A DNA stretch of 64,000 nucleotides from Paludicola sp. MB14-C6 (GCF_030908625.1 NZ_CP133133.1:992001-1056000), one strand, 5' to 3'; shown: positions 41,813-50,953, counted from the stretch's first letter. Program-made: numbers and translations. Notes: a model not told the origin generated them from the sequence alone.

Positions 41813-42086
41813 AATTGATGAGTCCTTTCCGATAGGCATCCATTCCAAAACAATGAATACACATCCTAGCATGTGATACAGGTATAGCCGCTTGACGGCT
41901 CCCAACCAGCCAAATCATAAATCTTCATTGAATGGATTAATTGACTTAATTGTAGGTATGGGTCGGTAAAAACCAACTTCCCAGGGAGATGTGCATTTTT
42001 TATCCTATCCACGAAATTATACTTTACAATCAGTCTGGTGTCTATCAAGAAACATCAAGCGTGTCTACAATCTGCATAGCTAAAAC
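41813..42086 (-). ncRNA. Putative bridge RNA region of the IS110 element
   Basis: The 274 non-coding bases between the element end and the transposase start are in the position of the bridge RNA of IS110-group elements. On the reverse strand there is a promoter (-35 TAGACA at 42039-42044, 17 bases, -10 TATAAT at 42016-42021) followed by three small stem-loops: GTTGGT/ACCGAC (41962-41977), AGCCG/CGGCT (41886-41900) and CACAT/ATGTG (41860-41875). I could not confirm guide loops matching the insertion site, so the call rests on position and structure. Confidence 0.55.
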
Positions 42087-42119
42087 AGCTATGACATTAT
42101 TATACTAGGAGATGTTACT

Positions 42120-42512
42120 ATGAACAAATGTCAGGATTCTAAATTTTTTGTATGTAAGCACTGTGGAAATTTGATAGGTACAATCCATAGTTCCGGTGTT
42201 CCTATTATCTGTTGTGGAGAGGAAATGGAGCAATTGAATGCGAATGTAACCGATGCTGCTGTTGAAAAACATATTCCTGTTGTTTCTATAGAAAACAATA
42301 TAGTGAACGTTAAAATCGGTGAAATAGAGCATCCCATGAGTAAGGAACATCATATTGAATGGGTATATGTTGAAATTCAAAATGGTGGACAACGGAAATG
42401 TTTAGCCATTGAAACAAAGCCGGAATTAAGTTTTGCAATAACGGATGATGATAAAGTAGTTGGTGTTTATGCATATTGTAATTTGCATGGACTATGGAAA
42501 AAAGAAATGTAA
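42120..42512 (+). CDS. dfx: Desulfoferrodoxin (superoxide reductase)
   Basis: 130 residues. The N-terminal desulforedoxin-like centre I has Cys12, Cys15, Cys31 and Cys32. The catalytic centre II has EKH (His51), HPMSKEHH (His71, His77/78), Cys120 and His123 in YCNLHGLW. The enzyme reduces superoxide to peroxide without making oxygen, and rubrerythrin would remove the peroxide. TAGGAGATGTTACT precedes the ATG. The IS110 element ends 34 bases upstream, so its expression may depend on the element or be reduced. Confidence 0.95.
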   Translation: MNKCQDSKFFVCKHCGNLIGTIHSSGVPIICCGEEMEQLNANVTDAAVEKHIPVVSIENNIVNVKIGEIEHPMSKEHHIEWVYVEIQNGGQRKCLAIETKPELSFAITDDDKVVGVYAYCNLHGLWKKEM

Positions 42513-42550
42513 GCTAATAGAACAGGACTACAGTCCTGTTCTATTAGCTT
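42511..42550 (+). terminator. Long perfect hairpin at the dfx stop codon
   Basis: 19-bp perfect stem (AAGCTAATAGAACAGGACT and its complement) with a 2-base loop, overlapping the last bases of the TAA stop. No T run follows, so it may work as an mRNA-stabilising end or an inefficient terminator. Confidence 0.6.
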
Positions 42551-42580
42551 ACAGATATATTGCAAGTAGGAGGCGTTGTC

Positions 42581-43342
42581 TTGGGTAACAATATAATACC
42601 ATATATAAAAAGAAAAAGAAGTATAATTATTGCAATAGTAGTATATGTTATTACTTGCAGTTTCTTATTAGTGGTCAAAAACAATATTTATGGAAAAGCA
42701 ATTGATATACGGCTATTATATATTATACTGCTTCCTATTTTAGGGATTGTATCTCTATTTATGATTAGCGATGTCGAAGAAAAGCCACAGCATAAAAGTA
42801 AATGGAGAAGTGTTCTAGATATTGTTGATAATATCATCTACATATGCTTGATTTTCTTATTGGGATATTATCTTTATAAAGATAGATACAACTTATCAAC
42901 ATACATAGTTTTAGTAGCTTCCATCGAATGTGTTGTTTTTTTATTGTGTTTCAAGAATCCAAAAGAAAAAGATAGTATTAAAAATCTTTTATCAAGATTG
43001 TTTTCACTTGTATATCTAGGAATATGTGTGACAACAATTTTATTTTGTATGATTGTTAATCCGTCCACCTTAAACCAGGCAAAACAGATGATTACAAAAA
43101 AGGGCTATGAAAGTCCTACATATATAACCAATGTTGAGAATGTGAATGAATTATCTATACTCGTTAATCGTTACAATCAATTGCAAACTAAAAACGAAGA
43201 TAAACTTGGCTATTATTTTTTTCAAGTGAAAAAAGAACAAAAAAGTTATATGGTGTTTGTGGGTGTAGTGAATAAGAAAATTGTTTGCGAAGAACCAGGC
43301 GAATATGATAGAATATCCCTTGACATCATAAAAAATATCTAA
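42581..43342 (+). CDS. Membrane protein of unknown function
   Basis: 253 residues, starting at a TTG with GTAGGAGGCG upstream. Five hydrophobic segments lie in the first 160 residues (around 10-30, 42-60, 78-97, 105-123, 135-157), then a soluble C-terminal domain of about 90 residues (YITNVENVNELSILVNRYNQ, GYYFFQVKKEQKSYMVFVGV) with no recognised family. It lies downstream of dfx with only the hairpin between. Confidence 0.65.
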   Translation: MGNNIIPYIKRKRSIIIAIVVYVITCSFLLVVKNNIYGKAIDIRLLYIILLPILGIVSLFMISDVEEKPQHKSKWRSVLDIVDNIIYICLIFLLGYYLYKDRYNLSTYIVLVASIECVVFLLCFKNPKEKDSIKNLLSRLFSLVYLGICVTTILFCMIVNPSTLNQAKQMITKKGYESPTYITNVENVNELSILVNRYNQLQTKNEDKLGYYFFQVKKEQKSYMVFVGVVNKKIVCEEPGEYDRISLDIIKNI

Positions 43343-43410
43343 ATTAAATTTATAATATGTACAAAACGGATTGTATCATGCAAATAGCAAGGTGCAATCC
43401 GTTTCACGTT

Positions 43411-43962
43411 TTATTGATTTGATAGTGCTCTTGATTTAATAATATATGTTTGGAACGCTTGCTTTTTCAACGCAACAAAAGCCAAAAGTAAAATCAGAAG
43501 TAAAGATATTCCGCTTACTACTAAAGGATGAAATCCGGAATTCATCATAAACTTTGTTACATCATCTTTTTGAGGTGGTTGTGCAAAGAAACTAATAATC
43601 GGAATGAATACCCAAGGAAAAACGGAACCCATTATCATAATTAAAGATAGAAAATGAGTCGAGTGATAATAGATATTATTTATTTTGTTATTGTAAAATA
43701 AGACAAAAATAAAACAAATGAGATAAGGAAATAGCATTCCAAAGCAATTCATCAATGGAAGAGTGATATTATTATAATTAGTATTGTGCATTGAGATATG
43801 TGCATTTATCCCTAACGTAATATTGTCAATCGTTCCACCGGTTAGCATGCCAATAATACCATGTCCTATTTCATGTAAAAAGGTATATACAAGTAAAAAA
43901 AGAATAGCTGAAAACATCATGATACAAATAAATTGCAATTGTTTTTTCACAATAGGTGTCAT
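43411..43962 (-). CDS. M50-like membrane zinc metalloprotease
   Basis: 183 residues with about four helices. HEIGH at residues 30-34 near the end of the first helix is the M50 zinc motif, and the following GMLTGGTIDNITLGINAHIS resembles site-2-protease-type chains. The possible third ligand is not obvious. AGGAGAACTCTAT precedes the ATG used; the in-frame upstream ATG would include that site. It could be a regulated intramembrane protease, but the target is unknown. Confidence 0.7.
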   Translation of the reverse strand: MTPIVKKQLQFICIMMFSAILFLLVYTFLHEIGHGIIGMLTGGTIDNITLGINAHISMHNTNYNNITLPLMNCFGMLFPYLICFIFVLFYNNKINNIYYHSTHFLSLIMIMGSVFPWVFIPIISFFAQPPQKDDVTKFMMNSGFHPLVVSGISLLLILLLAFVALKKQAFQTYIIKSRALSNQ

Positions 43963-44000
43963 ATAGAGTTCTCCTGTCAATCTGAAATGTCGTTTGTTTT

Positions 44001-44477
44001 TTATTTATGATACTTACCATTGGAGTTAATTTGAAAACCACGGTAAACTTGTTCTAATAACATAATCCGAGCCAACTGGTGAGGAAATGTCATTTTTGAC
44101 ATAGAAAGCTTGAAGTCTGCTTTTTGCTTTACTTCATTACTCAAGCCAAAAGAGCCCCCAATAACAAAGCTGATTTCACTCGTTCCATTAAGCGAAACTT
44201 CATTCATTTTAGTGGCTAAATCTTCAGAAGATAATATCTTTCCCTCAATGCACATTGGCACAATGTATCCTTTTAATTTAGAAAGAATGGCTTGTGATTC
44301 AATCTCCATCCCTTTTTGAATCTGCGCATCGCTTGGATCGTTCGGAAGCTTACTTTCGTTTAATTCAATGATGTTTAGCTTGCAAAAAGCACCCAATCTT
44401 TTTTGGTATTCTGCTTGTGCATCACGCAAATAGGACTCCTTTAGTTTTCCAATACATATGATATTGATTGTAAGCAT
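44001..44477 (-). CDS. rlmH: 23S rRNA (pseudouridine1915-N3)-methyltransferase RlmH
   Basis: 158 residues, SPOUT family: INIICIGKLKESYLRDAQAEYQKR at the start, ISFVIGGSFGLSNEVKQKA (the SAM-binding knot) and MTFPHQLARIMLLEQVYRGFQINSNGKYHK at the C-terminus, all highly conserved. It methylates position 1915 of 23S rRNA on the assembled ribosome. AAAGGAATGAATTA precedes the ATG. It follows the WalJ-like gene by 15 bases, an arrangement common in Clostridia. Confidence 0.96.
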   Translation of the reverse strand: MLTINIICIGKLKESYLRDAQAEYQKRLGAFCKLNIIELNESKLPNDPSDAQIQKGMEIESQAILSKLKGYIVPMCIEGKILSSEDLATKMNEVSLNGTSEISFVIGGSFGLSNEVKQKADFKLSMSKMTFPHQLARIMLLEQVYRGFQINSNGKYHK

Positions 44478-44492
44478 TAATTCATTCCTTTG

Positions 44493-45284
44493 CTAAACTT
44501 CAAAAATGTCGCCATTACACTTTACGGCAGCAACTGATAACTGAAAATCTTTGTTTACTTGAGCACCAATGGATTGTAATTCGTTGATTGCAGTATCATA
44601 TGCTAAATGTGGGCGATTATTGTTCTCACTTAAGTGACCTAACAAAAATTTACTTGTGCCGTCTTGAAGAAGGCTAACAAGTGTTTTACTGCAATTTTCA
44701 TTTGATAAATGCCCATCATTACCTGAAATACGATTCTTTAAAAAATACGGATAATCTCCGTTATGTAACATATCTTCATCATAATTGGATTCTAATAAGA
44801 TAAAGTCACTGGCTTTGAGGTTTACATAAATCTCATCGGTCATATGTCCAAGGTCAGTACATACACATATTTTTTTGCCTTGATTTGTTTCAATACGATA
44901 ACCGAGAGAATGAGCTGCATCATGAGGCGTTTGAAACGCAGCAATTTCAATATCATCAATACAAACGCTTCGTTTGTTAATTTCGTTTAAGTCGGCTGTA
45001 CCATTCACTGCATTTTTATAAACCAATTGCTCTAAAGTACCTCTAGATGCATAGATTGGTACATTGATTTTCTTTAAAACAGTGGTGAGCCCTTTGATAT
45101 GATCTGTATGTTCATGTGTGATAAAAATCGCTTTCACACTGCTGAGTGCAATGGATTGTATCTCTAAAAAACGAGTAAAATCACGAATGCCAATACCCAC
45201 ATCAACTAAAACGCCACTATTTTTGTTTCCTATGTAAGTACAATTTCCTTTGGAAGAACTACATAGTGAATATACATATGACAA
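44493..45284 (-). CDS. MBL-fold hydrolase, WalJ/YycJ-like
   Basis: 263 residues. Metallo-beta-lactamase fold: SSSKGNCTYIGNKNSGVLVDVG at the N-terminus, metal site THEHTDHIKG, further ligands in CTDLGHM and LLESNYDEDMLHNGDYPYFLKNRISGNDGHLSNENC, and LGHLSENNNRPHLA at the end. The family is linked to the WalKR regulon and to exonuclease activity in DNA repair. Translation starts at TTG with GGAAGGGC upstream; no ATG fits. Confidence 0.88.
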   Translation of the reverse strand: MSYVYSLCSSSKGNCTYIGNKNSGVLVDVGIGIRDFTRFLEIQSIALSSVKAIFITHEHTDHIKGLTTVLKKINVPIYASRGTLEQLVYKNAVNGTADLNEINKRSVCIDDIEIAAFQTPHDAAHSLGYRIETNQGKKICVCTDLGHMTDEIYVNLKASDFILLESNYDEDMLHNGDYPYFLKNRISGNDGHLSNENCSKTLVSLLQDGTSKFLLGHLSENNNRPHLAYDTAINELQSIGAQVNKDFQLSVAAVKCNGDIFEV

Positions 45285-45323
45285 ATGGTTCAGCCCTTCC
45301 TTTTATCTTTTTTCATAATAAAA

Positions 45324-45343
45324 GGGAACACTGAGGTGTCCCC
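45324..45343 (-). terminator. Terminator after murA
   Basis: Reverse strand: GGGGACAC-CTCA-GTGTTCCC followed by TTTTATT, between murA and the WalJ-like gene. Confidence 0.7.
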
Positions 45344-45358
45344 ATATGACGCTCTAAT

Positions 45359-46642
45359 TTATAAAACTTGTTCTAATACACTATCGGGAGTAACAATCTT
45401 TTTTATATCAGCACCTAGGCGTCTTAATTTTAAAACAATATCTTCATAGCCACGTTCAATGTGATAAATATCTTCTATTACAGTTTCGCCTTCTGCTGCA
45501 AGTGCAGCAATTACAAGAGCCGCTCCGGCACGCAAATCGGTAGCTTTAACAGGAGCAGAAGTAAATTTCTTAATACCTTCAATAATTGCCACTCTTCCGT
45601 CAACTGAAATATCTGCGCCAAGGCGCCTTAACTCATCCACATATTTGAATCGATTATCCCATATACCCTCTGTAACAATACTTGTACCTTCGCAAAGGCA
45701 AAGCAATACGCTGATTTGCGGCTGCATATCAGTAGGAAAACCCGGATGTGGCATTGTTTTTATATTTGCCTTTAGTAAAGGGCGATTACCGATTACTCGA
45801 ATACTGTCATCATATTCAATTACAGTAACGCCGATTTTTTCAAGTTTAGAAGTAATTGATTCTAAGTGCTTTGGAATAATATTTTTAATTAATACGTCTC
45901 CTTGAGAAGCCGCAGCAGCCACCATATAAGTTCCTGCTTCGATTTGATCAGGAATAATAGAATAGCTGGTTCCATGGAGCGTTTTTACGCCTCGAATTTT
46001 AATAACATCGGTACCTGCGCCCATAATGTCAGCACCCATAGAGTTTAAGAAGTTTGCAAGATCCACAATATGAGGTTCTTTTGCTGCATTTTCGATTATA
46101 GTTTGACCATTCGCTAATACACTAGCCAGCATTGCGTTAATCGTACCACCAACAGTTACAACATCAAAATAGAGATGTGTTCCATTTAGTTCTTTTGCTT
46201 TTAATTGAATCATACCAAATTGTAAATCGCATTCAGCTCCAAGCGCTTTAAAGCATTTAATGTGTTGATCAATTGGTCGAACGCCAAAATCACATCCACC
46301 AGGGAGCGCAACTTTTGATTCACGGAAACGGCCAAGAAGTGCGCCTAAAAAATAGCTAGACGCACGCATTTGCCTTGCTTTCTCATAAGGTACTTCCGGC
46401 AAGGTAATGTGTGTAGTATCAATTTCAAGGGTGTTTTTGTTGATAACTCGAATATCAGCACCCATTTCACTTAAGATTTTTATTATAACAGAAACATCAC
46501 TGATGTTTGGAATATTTTCAATAATACAAGGGCCATTTGCTAAGATGGTTGCAGGAAGTATCGCAACGGCTGCATTTTTTGCACCACTGATGACAACTTC
46601 ACCACGTAGCTTTACCCCGCCATTTATAACATATTTTTCCAC
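45359..46642 (-). CDS. murA: UDP-N-acetylglucosamine 1-carboxyvinyltransferase
   Basis: 427 residues, GTG start with AAAGGAGAGAAAAAT upstream. Lys22-Asn23 (ISGAKNAA) and the active Cys117 in LPGGCDFGVRPIDQH, which forms the PEP adduct and binds fosfomycin, are present; PHPGFPTDMQPQ and the RGAAL-type end (LRAGAALVIAALAAEG) are conserved. It makes the first committed precursor of peptidoglycan. Stand-alone copy between its own terminator and promoter region; Clostridia often have two MurA paralogues. Confidence 0.96.
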   Translation of the reverse strand: MEKYVINGGVKLRGEVVISGAKNAAVAILPATILANGPCIIENIPNISDVSVIIKILSEMGADIRVINKNTLEIDTTHITLPEVPYEKARQMRASSYFLGALLGRFRESKVALPGGCDFGVRPIDQHIKCFKALGAECDLQFGMIQLKAKELNGTHLYFDVVTVGGTINAMLASVLANGQTIIENAAKEPHIVDLANFLNSMGADIMGAGTDVIKIRGVKTLHGTSYSIIPDQIEAGTYMVAAAASQGDVLIKNIIPKHLESITSKLEKIGVTVIEYDDSIRVIGNRPLLKANIKTMPHPGFPTDMQPQISVLLCLCEGTSIVTEGIWDNRFKYVDELRRLGADISVDGRVAIIEGIKKFTSAPVKATDLRAGAALVIAALAAEGETVIEDIYHIERGYEDIVLKLRRLGADIKKIVTPDSVLEQVL

Positions 46643-46857
46643 ATTTTTCTCTCCTTTATGTGTATACGATTAGTATACCACATAATTTCTAAAAATCAAA
46701 GTTTTTTTTAGCTGAAACAAAAAGTATATCATTTTTTTTGCAAATTATTCATTGTGCAAAGTATATAAATAACATATCATAAATTTGTTACTTATTCTAA
46801 TGTTTATCATTTAAAAAATATAGACTTTCGCATGCGTTTATACTATGATAATGATAC

Positions 46858-46885
46858 TTGTATGTTAAAAATAAAATGATACAAT
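46858..46885 (+). promoter_or_regulatory. Promoter of the GH92 gene
   Basis: -35 TTGTAT (46858-46863), 16-base spacer, extended -10 TGA TACAAT (46880-46885). Confidence 0.55.
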
Positions 46886-46918
46886 AAAGTAAATTGAAAA
46901 GAGAAAGAGAGTAAGGAT

Positions 46919-49057
46919 ATGAGTACAAAAAATAAGGATTATACAAGCTATGTCAACACAAATATAGGAACATATGGACATTTATTATCAGCTTGTTCTC
47001 CTGCTGTTCAATCACCACACGGCGCAGTGCAAATTGCCCCAATTTTTGCTCCGGGTGTAGTCGATTATTATACATCTGATAAAATTTATGGTTTTAAAGC
47101 TGGAAGTGCTATTGTTATGCCAACCAATCAATCTACCAGTATGGACTTTTATGAAAATGCAAGTGGTTTTGACCATGATTTAGAGCAAGCAAAACCTCAT
47201 TATTATCAAGTATGGTTAGAAGATAGTGACATCACATCCTCTCATACTGCATATAAGAATTACGGTGCATTTGAGTTCCATTTTTCTGATTCTACAAATG
47301 CGTTTGTGATGCTCTATGTAAAAAGCGGAACAGAATATAAAATAAACGGCAATTCTATTTATGTCAAAGGAATTGGTCTTCAAGCAACTTGCTACACTCG
47401 TTTTGATTTTGAAGCAATTGAATCTATAGAACAAACAGATACGCAAACCCCGCAAAGCTATAACCCTAAAATATTGGATAATACATTGACTTTTAAAATA
47501 AAACTAAATACTGAAAAAGCAACTGTATTTTTTGCTTCTTCTATGATTAGCTTTGACAAATGCGATGAGACTTATACAAAATCTGTAAGCACTAAAACTT
47601 TTTCAGACATCCAAAATACTTGTAAAAACGAATGGAATCAATTGTTTTCAAAGATAGATGTAACAGGCATTGATGAAAGCAATAAAACAGTGTTCTACAC
47701 TAGTTTTTATCGCAGCATGGCACGTATGCATAACTATAGTGAGAACGGAGAATATCTTGGTTATGATAAGCTCGTTCATCAAGATAACGGTAATGAATTT
47801 TATTGTGATGATGGCATTTGGGATACTTATCGCTGTGCACATCCATTGCAACTTCTTGTTGAGCCAAAAGTGCATCAAGATATCGTAGTATCTTATTTAA
47901 GAATGTATGAGCAGAGCGGATGGCTGCCTAGATTCCCATATATGAATGGAAATATTCCTTGTATGTTAGGGCATCATACTGTTTCGCTTCTTGCAGATTC
48001 TTTGGCAAAAGGAATTGAATTTGATGTAGAGTTAGCTTATGAAGCTGCATATAAAAATGCAACGAAACGCACGATGCTTCCTTGGAAAGATGGCGAAGCA
48101 GACGAATTAACAAAATGTTATTATGAAAAAGGATTTTTCCCAGGACTTGATGAAAATGAACAAGAAACCTTTAAGGGTGTACATGAATTCGAAAATCGTC
48201 AAGCAGTTGCCGTTACTTTGGAGCATGCTTATGATGATTGGTGTTTGGCTCAAATTGCAAATCATCTTGGTAAAACGGAAGATACAGAATATTTCTTAAA
48301 ACGTTCTAAAAATTACTTAAATGTTTTTAATAAAGAAACAGGCTTTGTTCATCCTAAAATGGAAAACGGAGAATTCACTAAAGAATACAATCCAAAACTA
48401 TGCGGCGGGCAAGGTGGTAGAAAGTATTTTGCAGAAAACAATGCATACATCTACAACTTTAACGTTCAGCATGATATTAACGGAATGGTTGAAATGTATG
48501 GTGGTAAAGATAAGTTTATTAAAAAGCTGGATAATTTATTTATTGAGCAATATGAAGTACCAAAATACTATTTCTTAAAACAATTTCCTGATGCTACGGG
48601 TTTAATCGGACAATATTGTCATGGTAACGAACCAAGCTTTCATATTCCGTATTTATATAATTATGTTGGTCAAGCATATAAAACACAAAAGAAAATCCAT
48701 GATATCGTTAAATTATGGTATACCGATCATCCATTAGGCGTTTGCGGGGATGAAGATGGTGGAGCAATGTGTTCTTGGTTTGTATTCTCTGCTATGGGAT
48801 TCTATCCGGTTTGCCCTGGAAGTAATGAATACGCTATTGGTAGCCCAATTTTTGATACTATTACAATCAATCTCGATAACGGAAAAACATTCACCGTAAA
48901 AGCAGATGGTGCATCCCAAAAATGCAAGTACATTCAAGCGGCAACCTTAAACGGAAAATCACTTGAAAAGCCGTTTTTAATGCACGAAGACATTGTAAAT
49001 GGTGGAGAACTTGTATTAACTATGGGTGAAAAGCCAAACAAAGAGCTTTGGGCATAA
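46919..49057 (+). CDS. Glycoside hydrolase family 92 alpha-mannosidase
   Basis: 712 residues without a signal peptide, so cytoplasmic. The C-terminal (alpha/alpha)6 domain has the family motifs WDTYRCAHPLQLLV, GWLPRFPYMNGN, GHHTVSLLADSLAKGI, CHGNEPSFHIPYLYNY and GVCGDEDGGAMCSWFVFSAMGFYPVCPGS; the acidic residues of CGDEDGG form the catalytic base site and calcium site. GH92 enzymes are exo-acting mannosidases on N-glycans or mannans. A cytoplasmic form would act on imported manno-oligosaccharides. No transporter is adjacent. GTAAGGAT precedes the ATG. Confidence 0.93.
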   Translation: MSTKNKDYTSYVNTNIGTYGHLLSACSPAVQSPHGAVQIAPIFAPGVVDYYTSDKIYGFKAGSAIVMPTNQSTSMDFYENASGFDHDLEQAKPHYYQVWLEDSDITSSHTAYKNYGAFEFHFSDSTNAFVMLYVKSGTEYKINGNSIYVKGIGLQATCYTRFDFEAIESIEQTDTQTPQSYNPKILDNTLTFKIKLNTEKATVFFASSMISFDKCDETYTKSVSTKTFSDIQNTCKNEWNQLFSKIDVTGIDESNKTVFYTSFYRSMARMHNYSENGEYLGYDKLVHQDNGNEFYCDDGIWDTYRCAHPLQLLVEPKVHQDIVVSYLRMYEQSGWLPRFPYMNGNIPCMLGHHTVSLLADSLAKGIEFDVELAYEAAYKNATKRTMLPWKDGEADELTKCYYEKGFFPGLDENEQETFKGVHEFENRQAVAVTLEHAYDDWCLAQIANHLGKTEDTEYFLKRSKNYLNVFNKETGFVHPKMENGEFTKEYNPKLCGGQGGRKYFAENNAYIYNFNVQHDINGMVEMYGGKDKFIKKLDNLFIEQYEVPKYYFLKQFPDATGLIGQYCHGNEPSFHIPYLYNYVGQAYKTQKKIHDIVKLWYTDHPLGVCGDEDGGAMCSWFVFSAMGFYPVCPGSNEYAIGSPIFDTITINLDNGKTFTVKADGASQKCKYIQAATLNGKSLEKPFLMHEDIVNGGELVLTMGEKPNKELWA

Positions 49058-49151
49058 TTCATATTGCTTTCATCTTATATCCAGCGATTTTAATATATAA
49101 TTTTTATCGGCTTTTTAACTCTTGATATGAAGTAGTGAACATGAGTATTAT

Positions 49152-49195
49152 AAATCAAAATATTCCCGACAAAATTGTCGGGAATATTTTGATTT
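49152..49195. terminator. Bidirectional terminator between GH92 and the permease
   Basis: 20-bp perfect stem (AAATCAAAATATTCCCGACA and complement) with a 4-base loop; the right arm overlaps the first two bases of the permease stop codon. Confidence 0.8.
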
Positions 49196-50825
49196 ATATC
49201 GAATAAATATGTGGAAGTATCTTTAATAACAACATAATAAACGCTGCGGTTATGACTATGAATATGAACGAAAACAAAAATGCAATTCGAATTACTTTGT
49301 TTTCTTCTCCTAACTTATCGATAGATGCCGCAGCATTTTGCAGTTTTGCAGGAGAAATAACACTTGCTAAGCCACCGCCGAAGGCTAAGCCTGCTGCAAC
49401 AATAATAAGCTCAACTTTATTCATATTAAGCGTTTGAGCTGTACTCATTGCATATTTCGCAAACATTGCTACTGTCGACGCCTCGCTACCCGTAATAAAT
49501 CCACCGAACATTCCTATAAATGCAGCAACTGCACCATATATGTTTTGGAAAGCAGATGCAGAGTATTCTGCCAAAACTTTAATCATGCTATCCACTTGAA
49601 AAGACATTGTTGCTATATCAAATCCAGACATATTCATTACTTCACCGATTGCAAAGAAAATTGCAGCTGAATATACCGGTTTAGGTGCACGCTTGATCCA
49701 TGTTTGAAACGTATCTTTGAGCTGCTCTTTTTTCGGACGAAGTATAAAAATAGAAATGATTGTACTCACCAATATCCAAGTATATGCGTTCCATAAAAAT
49801 CGTGTATAAATTGGTGAACCATCTGCCGTTAATCCTTTAATTGGAAATAATAGCTTTCGATATAATAAATCAAAAACAGGTTGAGGAATATTGAGTATTA
49901 AGATAATCCCAATTAACAAAAGCCAAGGTGCTAACGCCTTTATCAATGGATATTCTTTTTCATATGCCAATTCTTCTTCTGTTAAAATACTTTTATCAAT
50001 AATTTTCTTTCCGGTTACCTTTAAATAAATCAGCATTGCAAGAATAACTCCGATTCCACATAGAACACCCGTCAACACAACAAGATTATCAAATTTACTC
50101 GTAAAGAATGATATTACACCAATCACAGCACCTGTTACCAAACACGGAAGAATACCTTTTTTTACTCCTTCCGCTTTTCCGGTTATCCATAGCATTGCTA
50201 TACCAATCATGATTGAAGTAAGCGGTAAGAAATAAGCAAATACATGACCAACTTGGGATAGTGTTATTTCTGCACCGGCAGTTAATAATCCTGAAGTTTT
50301 CAAAAAGTTATTAACCATATCTACAAAAACAACAATCGGAGCACCTAACAATGCATAAGTACATAAAGAATCATATCCTATTGAGGGTAAAGCAATGGCA
50401 ACGTATGTAGTATAACCCATTGCCAGTAAAATTGGTGGCAAAATAGATACCGGAGTTGCTCCCACTGCTACCATTAAAGTTCCAAATCCAATATTTATCA
50501 TCATAATCTGAACAGCTTTATTTTCGCTTGCTATTGTCTTAATAAATATGATAACTCTTTTTAATGCCCCACTCTTTTCCATCAAAGCCATTTGTAATAA
50601 TGATGTTGCAACAATCAGCGAAACCGAAAATGATTTAATCAATCCTGCAACTGTAGAGCGAAACACAACTTCTATTGAAGTGTTAAAAAAGAAAATTGCA
50701 ACCAATGCAACTAATAATAGTCCTATTGTTCCTGTAATATCCGCTGGCTTTTTCCAAACAACCAATAATAAAACAATGACCACAATAGGCACTAATGTCA
50801 TAATAAGTGAAATAATCTGTCCCAT
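49194..50825 (-). CDS. L-lactate permease family transporter
   Basis: 543 residues with about 13 membrane helices. It matches the LctP family in layout: ATSLLQMALMEKSGALKRVI, MMINIGFGTLMVAVGATPVSILPPILLAMGY, and the highly conserved C-terminal GMFGGFITGSEASTVAMFAKYAMSTA and AAGLAFGGGLASVISPAKLQNAAASI. The substrate is probably lactate or glycolate (proton symport), though relatives carry other short carboxylates. AGGAATGCT precedes the ATG. A strong inverted repeat sits upstream. Confidence 0.85.
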   Translation of the reverse strand: MGQIISLIMTLVPIVVIVLLLVVWKKPADITGTIGLLLVALVAIFFFNTSIEVVFRSTVAGLIKSFSVSLIVATSLLQMALMEKSGALKRVIIFIKTIASENKAVQIMMINIGFGTLMVAVGATPVSILPPILLAMGYTTYVAIALPSIGYDSLCTYALLGAPIVVFVDMVNNFLKTSGLLTAGAEITLSQVGHVFAYFLPLTSIMIGIAMLWITGKAEGVKKGILPCLVTGAVIGVISFFTSKFDNLVVLTGVLCGIGVILAMLIYLKVTGKKIIDKSILTEEELAYEKEYPLIKALAPWLLLIGIILILNIPQPVFDLLYRKLLFPIKGLTADGSPIYTRFLWNAYTWILVSTIISIFILRPKKEQLKDTFQTWIKRAPKPVYSAAIFFAIGEVMNMSGFDIATMSFQVDSMIKVLAEYSASAFQNIYGAVAAFIGMFGGFITGSEASTVAMFAKYAMSTAQTLNMNKVELIIVAAGLAFGGGLASVISPAKLQNAAASIDKLGEENKVIRIAFLFSFIFIVITAAFIMLLLKILPHIYSI

Positions 50826-50879
50826 AGCATTCCTGCTTTCCTTTTTGTATTAAAATTACTGTAATTCGATTTTAACATA

Positions 50880-50911
50880 CTTTAGCGATTTTATCCATTA
50901 AATCGCTAAAG
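50880..50911 (-). promoter_or_regulatory. Inverted-repeat operator or hairpin upstream of the lactate permease gene
   Basis: 12-bp arms CTTTAGCGATTT / AAATCGCTAAAG separated by 8 bases, 55 bases before the start codon and directly upstream of an extended -10 (TGT TAAAAT on the reverse strand). A third half-site TAGCGATTT lies at 50931-50939. The arrangement suggests an operator for a repressor acting on the permease. Confidence 0.55.
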
Positions 50912-50953
50912 AACATTTGTTAACTTTTGTAGCGATTTCGTTAACATAAAATC

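Larger units (their letters stand above)
40518..42086 (-). mobile_element. IS110 family insertion sequence, about 1569 bp
   Basis: A single IS110 transposase ORF plus a long non-coding end upstream of it. No terminal inverted repeats, as usual for the family. The sequence AGCTATG occurs at 40518-40524 and again at 42087-42093, consistent with a short core repeat at the two junctions; joining the flanks through one copy gives a continuous leader in front of dfx. The exact boundaries are inferred from this repeat only. Confidence 0.75.

Noticed and set aside
41813..41905. Upstream extension of the IS110 transposase to 41905
   Set aside because: It covers the non-coding end of the element; the start at 41812 has a better ribosome binding site and matches family N-termini.
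42581..43342. Assignment of the membrane protein after dfx to oxygen defence
   Set aside because: Only the position supports it; no domain evidence, and a strong hairpin separates the genes.
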